From a virus: a stretch of 32,466 bases of DNA. Under the pieces are notes generated by a model that saw only the letters and a program-made list of their open reading frames with translations, did not search any database and was not told where the DNA came from. Both the position numbers and the translations under genes were made by a program. This document shows positions 6,268 to 14,444 of this stretch, piece after piece (within the stretch, counting starts at the first letter, position 1; the number at the start of each line of letters is the position of its first letter). Where the stretch lies: the IMG/VR virus record IMGVR_UViG_3300044800_000301, positions 1 to 32,466 of that record; one strand, written 5' to 3'.

Positions 6268-8447
6268 CCCAACAAGACTATCAACTGAAGTGGCCGCAGG
6301 CGGAACGGGAGCGCATCGGCAACCGGGTGCTGATGGACTACCGCGCGTCGATCTCGGACCATAACCGGCGCATCAATAAGTGGCGCGAGTACTTGCGGCG
6401 GTGGCTGGGCAGCGTGGACACGCCGGCGCAGGGCGAAGAGGACGCGTCGAATGTTCCGGTGCCCTACATCCGGTGGAACATTCTCACGAAGTGGGCCAAG
6501 GAAATGGACGCGCTCTTCGGCGACGACGCGGAGATCGTGGCCGTGCCGGTGGGCGCGAGCGAGTACAAGCGCGACCGGAAGATCTCGAAGTACATGACCT
6601 GGCGCGTGTTCAACAGCATGAAACTGCTGAACAAGTTCTGTGTCTTCGTCGTGCGCAAGTTGATCTTCGGCCGGTCGATAGCGTACTCGCCGTGGAAGCG
6701 CGACACGTTCGAGGTGATCGACCCGAAGACCGACGAAGCGCGGGAAATCGTCGATTACGAGGGACCCGGTTTCGACCCGCAGTGGCCCGATGACATCATC
6801 GTGCCCGTCGAGGAAGTAGACTCCATCCACGATTTCAGCTTCGTGATCCGGCGCTACCGCGTGCGGCCCGACGATCTGCTGAAGGGCGAAGAGGAAGGGC
6901 GGTACCAGGGCATCACCGGGAACTGGGAGCAGATCCTCAACCTGGCGCAGCGCGGAATGCAACGAGCGTGGGAAGGCGAGGAGATCAAGCTCGAAAAGGA
7001 CGAAGCGGAGGGACTGCAATACCAGCGGCCACTCTCGTCTGGCGAGTGGGTCATGGTTCTGGAGTGGTACGGGCGCTGGCGGCCGTTGAAGAAAGGGCCG
7101 CGCGGAGGAATGCCCGACGCAAGCGAGTGGGACACCAAGAAGCGCGAGATCCGGCAGCGCGAGTTCGTGGTGCGCTACATCCTGGATTTGAACCTGGTGA
7201 TCGGCGTCCAGGACCTGCAAGAGCTTTACCCGACCAAGAAGCGGCGCCGGCCTTTCGTCGAGTCCTCGATGTTCAAGGACGGGCGCTACTGGTCGGCAGG
7301 GATGGCCGAGCTGCTGATCGACCTCGAAGACGAGCTGCGGACGAATCATAACCAGGCGACGGAAGCGGGGCAGCTCGCTATTAGCCCGCCGACTCTGTAC
7401 CGTCCAGCGTCCGGCATGAATGCCGAGACTTTCAGAATGGAGCCGGGACTGTGGATTCCAACCGATAACCCGGCCACGGACGCCGTGCAGCTCAAGATCG
7501 GCGCGAACATGGACATCGCGCAGTGGAAAGAGCAGTGCGTGCTGGCCTACGGCGAGAAGCTCACCGGGCAGGGCGACTTACAGATGGGGCGGCAGAGCGA
7601 CCGGCCGAACGCGCCGCGCACTGGGATGCAGACCGTGGCGCTGCTTGAAGAGGGGAACGTGCGCATTTCGCTCGACAGCAAAGTGCTGGCGGCGGATATG
7701 TCGGAAGTGCTGAGTCACTTCTGGGACCTGGAGTACATGTTCGCGAGCGACCAGACGTTCTTTCGAGTGACCGAGGAAGACGCGGACGGGCTGTTCGAGT
7801 GTAACAACGGCGGGTCGATACTCACGCTGGAGGATCGCGACGGGCGGTACGACTTCAAGCTCCAGTTCGCGAACTCGGTCTACTCGCGGGAAGCCAAGAA
7901 ACAACAGAAGCTCGCGCGCTACCAGTTGGACCTACAGAATCCGCTGATCGTGCAGAACCTGCGCGCGCTCTGGGAAGTGACCAAGGACGCGCACGATGCG
8001 CTGGGCGATCCGAATTTCGCGGACTTGGTGCCGCAGCCGCCGCAGCCGGACCTGCCGGCGGACCCCAAGGAAGAGTGGGTGCGGATGCTGCACGGCGAAG
8101 AGGTGCAGGTCAACCCGCAGGATAACGACGTGCTGCACATGACGCGGCACATGAAGGACCTCCAGCGGGCGGAAGCGCAGCCGGGCGGAGCGACGGGCGA
8201 TCCCGACGCCATGCGCAACCTGGTGATTCACTACCACGATCACCTGATTCAATTGCAGCAGAAAAAGCTCCAACAGGCCGTTGTCGAGCAGGCGGTGCAG
8301 GCTGCGGCGCAGCTTGCGCAGTCTGGGAAACCCCTGACGTTTCCGAACGGCCTGTTTGGCAATCCGCCACATGAGCCGGCGGGGAACCCGGCGGCGACGG
8401 GGCCGAACCTGTACAGCGGGCATTCGGAGGTGATGCATGAGCAGTAA
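6264..8447 (+). CDS. Portal protein, P22-like
   Basis: A 727-aa protein, almost exactly the length of P22-type portals, which form the dodecameric DNA gate at one capsid vertex and dock the terminase. It follows terL in the usual order. The central part has features I associate with portal proteins: YIRWNILTKWAKEMDALFGD near 70-90, a core segment with MAELLIDLEDELRTNHNQ near 345-362, and helical regions up to about 600. The C-terminal 100 residues are Gln/Ala-rich (HLIQLQQKKLQQAVVEQAVQ), consistent with a long barrel helix. The start is set by the ATGA overlap at 6264. Identification rests on size, order and partial pattern, not on an alignment. Confidence 0.85.
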   Translation: MTQQDYQLKWPQAERERIGNRVLMDYRASISDHNRRINKWREYLRRWLGSVDTPAQGEEDASNVPVPYIRWNILTKWAKEMDALFGDDAEIVAVPVGASEYKRDRKISKYMTWRVFNSMKLLNKFCVFVVRKLIFGRSIAYSPWKRDTFEVIDPKTDEAREIVDYEGPGFDPQWPDDIIVPVEEVDSIHDFSFVIRRYRVRPDDLLKGEEEGRYQGITGNWEQILNLAQRGMQRAWEGEEIKLEKDEAEGLQYQRPLSSGEWVMVLEWYGRWRPLKKGPRGGMPDASEWDTKKREIRQREFVVRYILDLNLVIGVQDLQELYPTKKRRRPFVESSMFKDGRYWSAGMAELLIDLEDELRTNHNQATEAGQLAISPPTLYRPASGMNAETFRMEPGLWIPTDNPATDAVQLKIGANMDIAQWKEQCVLAYGEKLTGQGDLQMGRQSDRPNAPRTGMQTVALLEEGNVRISLDSKVLAADMSEVLSHFWDLEYMFASDQTFFRVTEEDADGLFECNNGGSILTLEDRDGRYDFKLQFANSVYSREAKKQQKLARYQLDLQNPLIVQNLRALWEVTKDAHDALGDPNFADLVPQPPQPDLPADPKEEWVRMLHGEEVQVNPQDNDVLHMTRHMKDLQRAEAQPGGATGDPDAMRNLVIHYHDHLIQLQQKKLQQAVVEQAVQAAAQLAQSGKPLTFPNGLFGNPPHEPAGNPAATGPNLYSGHSEVMHEQ

Positions 8448-8703
8448 CCGGGCGAAGCCGGCGCGCTTCGACACTCTGCAAATCGACTTATTCAAAAAGA
8501 CGATCGAGAGCGAAGCGTTCCGGAGAATATGGCTGCGGATCGGGGTCGAACAGGCGCGTGCGGTAGCGCGGTGCGCGCGGGAAGATACCGACATTGAGTT
8601 CCGCCGTGCGCAGGGAGCGCAGGCTGCGCTGGCCAGCGTGCTTGCACTGCCCGAGCAGATTCTCGCGGAAATGCGTGCGGGAAAGCAGGCAAGGGGCGAA
8701 TAG
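8437..8703 (+). CDS. Small helical hypothetical protein
   Basis: An 88-aa protein. ATG 8437 is preceded by one of the best Shine-Dalgarno sequences of the window (GGAGGTGA at 8425-8432), located inside the portal 3' end with an 11-nt overlap. The sequence is helical and charged (TLQIDLFKKTIESEAFRRIW, then EQILAEMRAGKQARGE). The strong ribosome site suggests abundant product, perhaps an assembly factor, but function is unknown. Confidence 0.7.
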   Translation: MSSNRAKPARFDTLQIDLFKKTIESEAFRRIWLRIGVEQARAVARCAREDTDIEFRRAQGAQAALASVLALPEQILAEMRAGKQARGE

Positions 8704-8711
8704 GCCATCAT

Positions 8712-8918
8712 ATGATGCCCAACTTCATCGAAATCGGCAACACCGTGCTGGCGACAGGCCGAATCTCGCGCATCGACTTCACTAAGACGCTGCTGACGCG
8801 CAAGCTCCAGGCACGCCTATGGCTCCACGGCGCGCCGGGTATGACGGTGCGCGGCGAGCTCGCGCTGGCGCTGCGCAAGTTCTTTGCCGCTCCCGAGGCG
8901 CCCGCGCCGGCGGCGTGA
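8712..8918 (+). CDS. Small hypothetical protein
   Basis: A 68-aa ORF starting ATGATG at 8712/8715. The sequence MPNFIEIGNTVLATGRISRI and following segment alternate hydrophobic residues as in a small beta-sheet protein. The tail is an Ala/Pro-rich stretch. No Shine-Dalgarno is evident. No function is recognised. It lies 8 nt after the previous stop and 3 nt before the next ORF. Confidence 0.6.
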   Translation: MMPNFIEIGNTVLATGRISRIDFTKTLLTRKLQARLWLHGAPGMTVRGELALALRKFFAAPEAPAPAA

Positions 8919-8921
8919 ACC

Positions 8922-9455
8922 GTGGGCGCGAGTGCAGCCATGGCGATGGAATGGACGCGCGAGAACTCGATCGGTCTGGCGCGAGTCGGATGCCGGCAGT
9001 GTCATGGCTTCGGGATACGGCTTTCCCGGCATGGCGCGGAGGTTCCCTGCGGATGCGTGTTTCGCTCGGCTTTCCGCGCCTGTTACAACCGGTTCCGCGA
9101 ATTCTCCGTTCAAGGGGACCGCATCAGCGTGGTGTCTCTGGAGTGGGTCTGCGGTACGGACGGCCGGCGGTTCTATTCGCGCAAGCGGGAGGAGTACCGG
9201 GCGGACTTCTGCCTGGTGAGCCGGCGCGTGCTGGACGATAATAGCCACCGGCTGTTTCGGCTGCACTTTGTGCTCGGAGCGGAATGGAAACTCTGCTGCC
9301 AGCGGTTGCGGATGGATCGCGGCACGTTCTTTCACGAGGTGTACAAGATCGAGCAGAGGCTCGGGCGCGTGTTCGCCGAGCTGGAGCCGTACGCGCTGTT
9401 TCCCCTGAGCGATTACTTCAGTCCGCCGACGCGGGAGATGAGGAGCGCGGCGTGA
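8922..9455 (+). CDS. Zinc-finger-like protein, possible HTH C-terminus
   Basis: A 177-aa protein from GTG 8922; ATG 8940 or 8946 are alternative starts. A DnaJ-like cysteine motif CRQCHGFG at about 24-31, with PCGC at 42-45, indicates zinc binding. Cys residues recur (FRACYNRF, WVCGTDG, FCLVS, KLCCQRL). The C-terminal segment LCCQRLRMDRGTFFHEVYKI followed by EQRLGRVFAELEPYALFPL resembles a sigma region 4- or antitermination-type helix pair, but this is only a visual impression. It sits in a cluster of small Cys-rich genes between portal and scaffold. A regulatory role is possible and not proven. Confidence 0.6.
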   Translation: MGASAAMAMEWTRENSIGLARVGCRQCHGFGIRLSRHGAEVPCGCVFRSAFRACYNRFREFSVQGDRISVVSLEWVCGTDGRRFYSRKREEYRADFCLVSRRVLDDNSHRLFRLHFVLGAEWKLCCQRLRMDRGTFFHEVYKIEQRLGRVFAELEPYALFPLSDYFSPPTREMRSAA

Positions 9456-9658
9456 AGCGAGCGGCGGTGCGAATCTCGACCGAGGCGCTGGCGAGCGTTT
9501 TGCACCTGCGAGCCGGCATCAGGGTCACCGGTGCCAAACACGATCGGAGCATGGCCTGTGTGACGTTCTATCTGGAGGGCGCGGACCTACCTGAGCATGG
9601 CAAGTTGGATGAGGCTCGGCGATTCCCGCTTCACGAGCTGATGGACTGGGAACTCTAA
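9452..9658 (+). CDS. Small hypothetical protein
   Basis: A 68-aa product from GTG 9452, which overlaps the previous stop (GTGA) and has GAGGAG 6-7 nt upstream. The sequence (VRISTEALASVLHLRAGIRV, then MACVTFYLEGADLP) looks like a mixed alpha/beta small protein. The stop at 9656-9658 directly abuts the next ATG. No function is recognised. Confidence 0.65.
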   Translation: MKRAAVRISTEALASVLHLRAGIRVTGAKHDRSMACVTFYLEGADLPEHGKLDEARRFPLHELMDWEL

Positions 9659-10015
9659 ATGACGGGCGTTCTCATCGCGGTGGGTTGTCACTTCTGCTCC
9701 CGGCAGCTTGCGCCGTCGCGCGTCCACAAGATCGGCAGCGGCGGCCAGACGATTTGCGACTACTGCCTGGAGTGGCACTTTCGCGCGCTGGAGTTCCTGG
9801 GCGGGGCCGTGCCGCGCGGGTGCCAGGAGTGCGGGAGGACGTGGGAAACCATGCAGGCCGAGTCTCCGGCTATCGAAATGGCCGTGCGCGTTTTCGTCGT
9901 GCAGAAAGACGGCATCTACCAGATGCTGTGTCCGGTCTGCGCGGCAAAGTACGTGCCCAAGCGGGCGGATTTATATCAGGGAACTGAGTTCGGAAGGAAC
10001 ACTTTGAAGCTATGA
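9659..10015 (+). CDS. Zinc-ribbon protein with four CxxC motifs
   Basis: A 118-aa protein. Four CxxC pairs occur in order: CHFC (10-13), CDYC (34-37), CQEC (55-58) and CPVC (91-94), enough for two zinc ribbons or one treble-clef plus ribbon. Between them is YLEWHFRALEF-like helical sequence. Function is unknown; small zinc proteins in phages often bind nucleic acid or protein partners. The ATG directly follows the previous stop, and its own stop overlaps the scaffold start (ATGA). Confidence 0.75.
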   Translation: MTGVLIAVGCHFCSRQLAPSRVHKIGSGGQTICDYCLEWHFRALEFLGGAVPRGCQECGRTWETMQAESPAIEMAVRVFVVQKDGIYQMLCPVCAAKYVPKRADLYQGTEFGRNTLKL

Positions 10016-10830
10016 GTCCATCAACACCAGCAACGGTTGTATCGGCGGCTACGCCGAGTGGCGCCGCGCCGCCAGTCGCCGCGCCTGCCGAAGACGTGGC
10101 GGCATTAAAAGCCAGGATAGCGGCGCTCGAAGGCGAGACGACTACCCTCAAGACGACCAACACCGAGCATCAGCGCAACGCGCAGTTCTGGTATGAGAAG
10201 GCCAGGGGCGGCGCTACAGTCGATCCGCCGAAGCCGAAAGAAGAGCCCGACGCGGAAGTCGACCTGCTCGAACTCATCACGACGCAAGGCACCAAGGGAC
10301 TGACGGCGTACCTGAAGAAACAGGGACTCGCGACGCGCGACCAGGTCGAGAGCCTGGTGAACACGCGCGCGGCGCAACTCACCACCGAGCAGCAGCTTCT
10401 CACCCAGTATCCCGAACTGGGAGACAAGAAGTCGGAGTTCTTTCAGACCACGGCGGGGCACTACGGAGAGTTGAAGAAGGAAGGCGTGCCGGAAGCCACG
10501 GCCATGCGCCTGGCGGCGCAGATGACCGAGATGGACGGCATCCAGGCCGGCACCATCAAGACCAAGGCGCAGCGCACGGCGGACGAGAAGGCCGAGCGCG
10601 AGGCCGACCGGCGGGCGCGGGCCAACGCGCAGGCCGGAGATCGCGGCGGACGCACGCCCCAGGCGGCGGAAGAGGACGACACGCTCGACGCCGACGAAGA
10701 GGCGGCGTGCAAGAATCTCGCGGACGCCCTGGAGATTCCCATCGAGAAGGCGCGAGAGCGATACATTGCGCGTGCCAAGGCGGGGGTGAACACGAGTTTG
10801 GGCGTGAACCTCGATAGGAGGAGACGGTGA
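10012..10830 (+). CDS. Probable capsid scaffolding protein
   Basis: A 272-aa protein, low in aromatic residues and high in Ala, Glu and Lys. A coiled-coil segment is visible at about 28-52 (VAALKARIAALEGETTTLKT), and charged helical regions continue to the basic C-terminus (EKARERYIARAKAG...DRRRR). Such a helical, charged protein between portal and coat genes is typical of scaffolding proteins, which guide prohead assembly and then leave. A basic C-terminal helix also fits, since P22 scaffold binds coat through its C-terminus. The start is fixed by the ATGA overlap at 10012. Evidence is composition and position only. Confidence 0.65.
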   Translation: MSPSTPATVVSAATPSGAAPPVAAPAEDVAALKARIAALEGETTTLKTTNTEHQRNAQFWYEKARGGATVDPPKPKEEPDAEVDLLELITTQGTKGLTAYLKKQGLATRDQVESLVNTRAAQLTTEQQLLTQYPELGDKKSEFFQTTAGHYGELKKEGVPEATAMRLAAQMTEMDGIQAGTIKTKAQRTADEKAEREADRRARANAQAGDRGGRTPQAAEEDDTLDADEEAACKNLADALEIPIEKARERYIARAKAGVNTSLGVNLDRRRR

Positions 10831-11732
10831 GTCAGAAGACGATCAAGAGACCAGCGGCAGCCAAGCCGGGAGACGAGACGGAGGCGCATAATCGGCAATT
10901 GCTGCGCGAGCGCGCCGTGCGTTTGGAAGCTAACCGGCCGGAATTGCCGGACCTGGGACTCGCGTTGCAGCCGAGAGAGCCGGAGACGGCGGCCGAGTTC
11001 ATGGACGAATTCGACAAGAAAGCGTTCGGCTACGGCGACCAGGCCACTATAACGAAGATCATCTGGGGACCCGACCCGCTGGTGGATAACTCGCCGGCGT
11101 TCCGCGACATGCTGGACCGGCACGGGCGCGAGGACCTGGCGGGATTGTACGCCGAGGCGATCATCGCCAAGGGCGCGGCGGCCATGCCGGATCCGCTGAT
11201 GGCGAAGTCGCTGACCGTGGCGATCAACAGGTTCGGACGGGAGCAAGTGGCGGCGGCATTCCGCGACCGCGTGCTGAAGATCCCGTACAAGACCGTGGAG
11301 ATCGACGCCTCGGACGAACTCGATCCGGAGATTCGAGGCTCCGCGGTTCTGGCGGAGACCGTTCGCCGCTACGAGCGGCCGGGGATGATGTACCGCTTCT
11401 TTACCCAGCTTTGCGTGGACCGGATGGGATGGCGGGGCTACACCCCGGTCCGGGAGAACGGCGACATCGTGCGCTGCGGCACACTGATGCTCGGCGAGGT
11501 CCGGCGCGAAGTGGTGGAGCGGCGGCGGCTGCGGCTGGCGGAAGAGAATCGCGAGAAGCTGGCCAGCGTGGCGCAATCCTACGGCGAAGGTGGCGAACAG
11601 GCGCAGGGAGTCTCGGCGCTACAGCCGGGCGAACAGGTCACAGCCAGGGCGGGCGTGGGCGGCGACGATCGGGATGGGTATTTGGGGCAGACGCGCGGCG
11701 TGGGCCTGGAGATCGGGCGGCAGGAGATCTGA
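10827..11732 (+). CDS. Unknown protein in capsid assembly segment
   Basis: A 301-aa protein from GTG 10827, with a strong GGAGGAG upstream and a GTGA overlap with the scaffold-like gene. The first 225 residues look globular and mixed alpha/beta (LVDNSPAFRDMLDRHGREDL, then AVINRF-like and YKTVEIDASDELDP segments). The last 75 are low-complexity, with Gly/Gln/Glu. I do not recognise a family. Location between scaffold and capsid genes suggests a head-assembly role. Confidence 0.7.
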   Translation: MSQKTIKRPAAAKPGDETEAHNRQLLRERAVRLEANRPELPDLGLALQPREPETAAEFMDEFDKKAFGYGDQATITKIIWGPDPLVDNSPAFRDMLDRHGREDLAGLYAEAIIAKGAAAMPDPLMAKSLTVAINRFGREQVAAAFRDRVLKIPYKTVEIDASDELDPEIRGSAVLAETVRRYERPGMMYRFFTQLCVDRMGWRGYTPVRENGDIVRCGTLMLGEVRREVVERRRLRLAEENREKLASVAQSYGEGGEQAQGVSALQPGEQVTARAGVGGDDRDGYLGQTRGVGLEIGRQEI

Positions 11733-11738
11733 GCGGCG

Positions 11739-11760
11739 GGGGCCGGGCGTGCCCGGCCCC
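11739..11760. repeat. Perfect REP-like palindrome
   Basis: A 10-bp perfect inverted repeat with a 2-nt loop: left arm GGGGCCGGGC at 11739-11748, GT, right arm GCCCGGCCCC at 11751-11760, followed by TACG. Palindromes of the form GGGGC...GCCCCTACG are a recurrent intergenic repeat type in high-GC genomes. It lies 7 nt after a stop codon inside an otherwise tightly packed virion operon. It could be an RNA hairpin that reduces read-through or stabilises mRNA before the highly expressed capsid genes. Confidence 0.7.
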
Positions 11761-11881
11761 TACGTCCGAACATTTCCCAGCCGGGCAGATCGTAGACGGC
11801 CGGCTCATCGTCCTCGAAGGGCCACACACCGATGCTTTCGCCTTGAGCGCGAATCGCGGGAAGTGGCGAATAGCGTTTTAG
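11750..11881 (+). pseudogene. Possible remnant of a small ORF before capsid genes
   Basis: One frame of this gap reads like a real protein end: HFPAGQIVDGRLIVLEGP, then HTDAFALSANRGKWRIAF and a stop at 11879-11881, which overlaps the Shine-Dalgarno of the next gene. No ATG, GTG or TTG start in this frame lies after the preceding gene, and a perfect palindrome occupies the place where a start would be expected. The GTG at 11749 is in another frame. It may be a small gene cut off by palindrome insertion, or one using a rare start. The evidence is weak. Confidence 0.3.
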
Positions 11882-11893
11882 GAGGGGGCGAGT

Positions 11894-12457
11894 TTGGCCA
11901 ACACCAATTTACTCTTCGGATTTCGGGCAATCGGGCGCGATGGGGGCGGACCGCTTGCGGCGGGGCAATACTGCAAGGTCGTCGCGCACACCCAGGCGAT
12001 CTTCGTAGGCGATATCGTCTCGAAGTCGGCGGTCAGCGCGGCGGCTCCGGATGCGGGTCTGCCGATTCCCGGCTGCACGAGCTTGCAGAACGGGACTCCC
12101 GGCACCACGCTGTGGCTCGGTAGCGCGATCAACTACGGCGCGCCGGCCACGATCACCGATCACTGGGTGTTCGACACCCCCGATACGGTGTTCATCGGAC
12201 AGGGCAACGGAGCTGACGCACTGACCCAGGCCGCGGTAGCCGGCAAAAACGCTCTCTTTGTGACGGGCACGGGGAACGCGGTCACTCTGAAGAGCACCAT
12301 GAGTTTCAACTCGGGCGCGCTGCAGACCACCTACGCCAACTCCGACACGCGCGTGCTGCGGCTCCACAATCGCGTGGGCAATGTCGAGGGCGCGTACGCG
12401 GTGATCGAGGTTCTCATCATCCGGCACGCCAAGGCGCAGGGGTCGGCGGGAGTCTAA
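11894..12457 (+). CDS. Probable capsid decoration/accessory head protein
   Basis: A 187-aa protein starting at TTG 11894, which is preceded by a strong GGAGGGGG. It opens MANTNLLFGFRAIGRDGGGP and continues with alternating Gly/Ala/Val and polar residues (AIFVGDIVSK, PDTVFIGQGN, VIEVLIIRHA), the pattern of an all-beta protein. Proteins with this opening (MANxN.xFGFrp.. then a .FIGDxV. segment) are often encoded just before the major capsid protein and are thought to be head decoration or accessory proteins. It lies 9 nt before the coat gene. The function is inferred from pattern and place. Confidence 0.65.
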   Translation: MANTNLLFGFRAIGRDGGGPLAAGQYCKVVAHTQAIFVGDIVSKSAVSAAAPDAGLPIPGCTSLQNGTPGTTLWLGSAINYGAPATITDHWVFDTPDTVFIGQGNGADALTQAAVAGKNALFVTGTGNAVTLKSTMSFNSGALQTTYANSDTRVLRLHNRVGNVEGAYAVIEVLIIRHAKAQGSAGV

Positions 12458-12466
12458 GGGGCAAAC

Positions 12467-13390
12467 ATGGTTATCAGACAGAGTATTCCTGACCTTTACC
12501 TGGCGTCGATGCTGCCGGCGCTGGACGAAATCGTGCAGGACCGCTACAAGCGGTGGCCGCCACAGTTCCCGAACTTCTTCCGGATGCGCTCGACCAATCG
12601 CGGCATCGAGCAGACCACGGAAATGACCGGCTTCGGTCAGATGGTGGTGGTGCCGGAAAACGCGCCGGTGCCTTACAGCCAGCCGTACCCGGCGTTCCGC
12701 AAGACCTATCTGACGGCGCAGTACGGCCTCGGGTTCAAGGTGTCGCGGCTGGCGCGCGACGACGACCGGCATGGGGTGGTCGCCAAGTTCGCGAGCGAGC
12801 TGGGCGAGAGCGCCCTGGAATCGCGCGAAGTGGTGGCGGCCAGCGTGTTCAACAGCGGCTTCAGCGACACGGGCCCGGACGGCGTATCGCTGTTCTCGAC
12901 GGCCCACCCGCTGGTGGGTCCGGCGGGCGGCACGCAAACCAACCGCGCGGCGGCGGCCAGCGATCCCGATATGACCTCCATCGGCCTGGCGCTCACCGAT
13001 ATGCGCCAGACGGTGGATCACACCGGCAAGAAAAAGCGCATTCCGCCCAAGCAGGCGATCTTCCCGAGCGGCCTGGAATTCGTGGGCGCCACGATGTTAG
13101 GAGGCTCGGACGAGCCCGGCACGGCCAACCGGAACATCAATCCCTTCCGGCGCAGGAGCGGGCTGCCTTCCTTCGATAGCTGGGCGCTGTGGGACTACCT
13201 GACCGACATGCACGCCTGGTTCATCGAGAGCGAAGTGTCGATGACCGAGTTGCGGTTCTACGAACAGGAAGCCTTCAACACCGTCCACGATGTCGATTTC
13301 GATACGCGGACGCTGAAGACGGCGGGGTGGATGCGGTTCGCCGTGGGCTACAACGGCTTCTTCGGCGTGTACGGAGTGCCGTCGAGCTAA
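12467..13390 (+). CDS. Major capsid protein (HK97-fold type)
   Basis: A 307-aa protein. The N-terminal helix, a spine-like segment and the central LFSTAHPLVGP followed by an AAA-rich helix resemble Mu-type (gpT-like) and related HK97-fold coat proteins, in which an FS.HP motif is recurrent. Later segments (FPSGLEFVGATML and NPFRRRSGLPSF near 203-238) also fit. GGGGC is a modest ribosome site 7-8 nt before the ATG. It follows the decoration-like gene as expected. The protein should form the icosahedral shell around a scaffold core. Confidence 0.85.
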   Translation: MVIRQSIPDLYLASMLPALDEIVQDRYKRWPPQFPNFFRMRSTNRGIEQTTEMTGFGQMVVVPENAPVPYSQPYPAFRKTYLTAQYGLGFKVSRLARDDDRHGVVAKFASELGESALESREVVAASVFNSGFSDTGPDGVSLFSTAHPLVGPAGGTQTNRAAAASDPDMTSIGLALTDMRQTVDHTGKKKRIPPKQAIFPSGLEFVGATMLGGSDEPGTANRNINPFRRRSGLPSFDSWALWDYLTDMHAWFIESEVSMTELRFYEQEAFNTVHDVDFDTRTLKTAGWMRFAVGYNGFFGVYGVPSS

Positions 13391-13418
13391 ATAGAGGGGC
13401 AGTGGTTTGGCCGCTGTG

Positions 13419-13439
13419 CTCCGGAGCCAAGCTCCGGGG
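13419..13439. promoter_or_regulatory. Hairpin between capsid and beta-helix genes
   Basis: A perfect 7-bp stem, CCGGAGC-caa-GCTCCGG, at 13421-13437, extendable with a wobble pair. It lies in the 64-nt gap after the capsid stop, just before the AGGAGG ribosome site of the next gene. There is no U-tract. It may act as a partial terminator or mRNA 3'-end stabiliser that lowers expression after the abundant coat protein. Confidence 0.4.
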
Positions 13440-13454
13440 TCCCAGGAGGATGAG

Positions 13455-14435
13455 ATGGGTGTGACGAATTTCGACGTGGTGCAGGCGAACGCCTTCATCG
13501 GAGCGCAGGATCTGCCATTGGGCGGGACGCACTATTTCGTGCGGCCGAAGTACGGCCTGGACGACAACAGCGGGAGATCGCCGCGGAATGCGTTCAAGAC
13601 GCTGGCGCGGGCGTACGCGGTGGCGGCGTCCGGCAAGAACGATATCGTGCACTTCATCGGCGAAGGCAACGCGGCGTCGCTGTGCACGGACTATCAGAGC
13701 GCTCTGCTGACTTGGGGCAAGGACCTGCTGCACCTGGTGGGAGAGGGCGCGGGCACCCGCATGTCTCCGCGATGCCGGGTGGGGTTCCTCTCGACGTATG
13801 CGGCGGCCACCGGCCTCTTCAAGGTTTCGGGGAATGGCTGCATCGTCCGGGGAATGCAATTCTGGGGCGGGTTGGACGGAAGCGCGCTGCCACTGGGCGC
13901 GGTGGAGGTCACCGGCCGGATGAACCGGTTCCAGCGCTGCCACATTGCGGGCATGAACGGGGCGGCTGCGGAGAACGACATCCTCGGGGCGTATTCGCTG
14001 AAGCTCACGGGCGCGATCGAAAACGAGTTCGAAGACTGCGTAATTGGGAGCTTGACGAATTCCATCGGCGCATACGCTAATTCGCAGATATTGTTCGCCA
14101 CGTTGGCGCAGGAGAATCTCTTCCGGCGCTGCTCGATCGTCATGCAGGCCAATCACGCGACCAATCACGTGTTCCTGCGCGCACCCACCGGGTCGGGGGT
14201 CTGCTGGAACGAGTTCGAGGACTGCGAGTTCATCAACACCGGGACGACTCTGACTGCCTCGACCGCGGGGGCGTTCGTGGTTGCGACCGACCACGGCGGA
14301 CTGGTATTGTTACGCGGCCCCAAGACGAGCTTGTATGGCGCCAACGGCTGGGGCACGAACTACAATAAGGTGCTCGCCTGCGGATATTCGACGGCCGCGG
14401 CCACCTTCGGGTTCTCGACGCCGGTAACGGCGTAG
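13455..14435 (+). CDS. Beta-helix (pectin-lyase-like) virion protein
   Basis: A 326-aa protein. ATG 13455 has AGGAGG 5-6 nt upstream; the longer frame from 13407 crosses a hairpin and is rejected. It begins with a YFVRPKYGLDDNSGRSPRNAF segment like the opening of right-handed beta-helix proteins. Repeating short rungs follow (GCIVRGMQFWGG, NRFQRCHIAGM, NEFEDCVIGSL, NLFRRCSIVM, NEFEDCEFINTG), with xxFxxCxI stacks typical of parallel beta-helices. Such proteins are usually tail spikes or glycan-binding fibres. Here it follows the major capsid gene, so it could decorate the head. A small hairpin ACGCCG-gtaa-CGGCGT overlaps the stop. Confidence 0.75.
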   Translation: MGVTNFDVVQANAFIGAQDLPLGGTHYFVRPKYGLDDNSGRSPRNAFKTLARAYAVAASGKNDIVHFIGEGNAASLCTDYQSALLTWGKDLLHLVGEGAGTRMSPRCRVGFLSTYAAATGLFKVSGNGCIVRGMQFWGGLDGSALPLGAVEVTGRMNRFQRCHIAGMNGAAAENDILGAYSLKLTGAIENEFEDCVIGSLTNSIGAYANSQILFATLAQENLFRRCSIVMQANHATNHVFLRAPTGSGVCWNEFEDCEFINTGTTLTASTAGAFVVATDHGGLVLLRGPKTSLYGANGWGTNYNKVLACGYSTAAATFGFSTPVTA

Positions 14436-14444
14436 GGGTAAGCC

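Noticed and set aside
11411-11749. N-terminal part of the ORF ending at 11881
   Set aside because: Out-of-frame translation of the preceding gene; only the part after 11750 looks protein-like.
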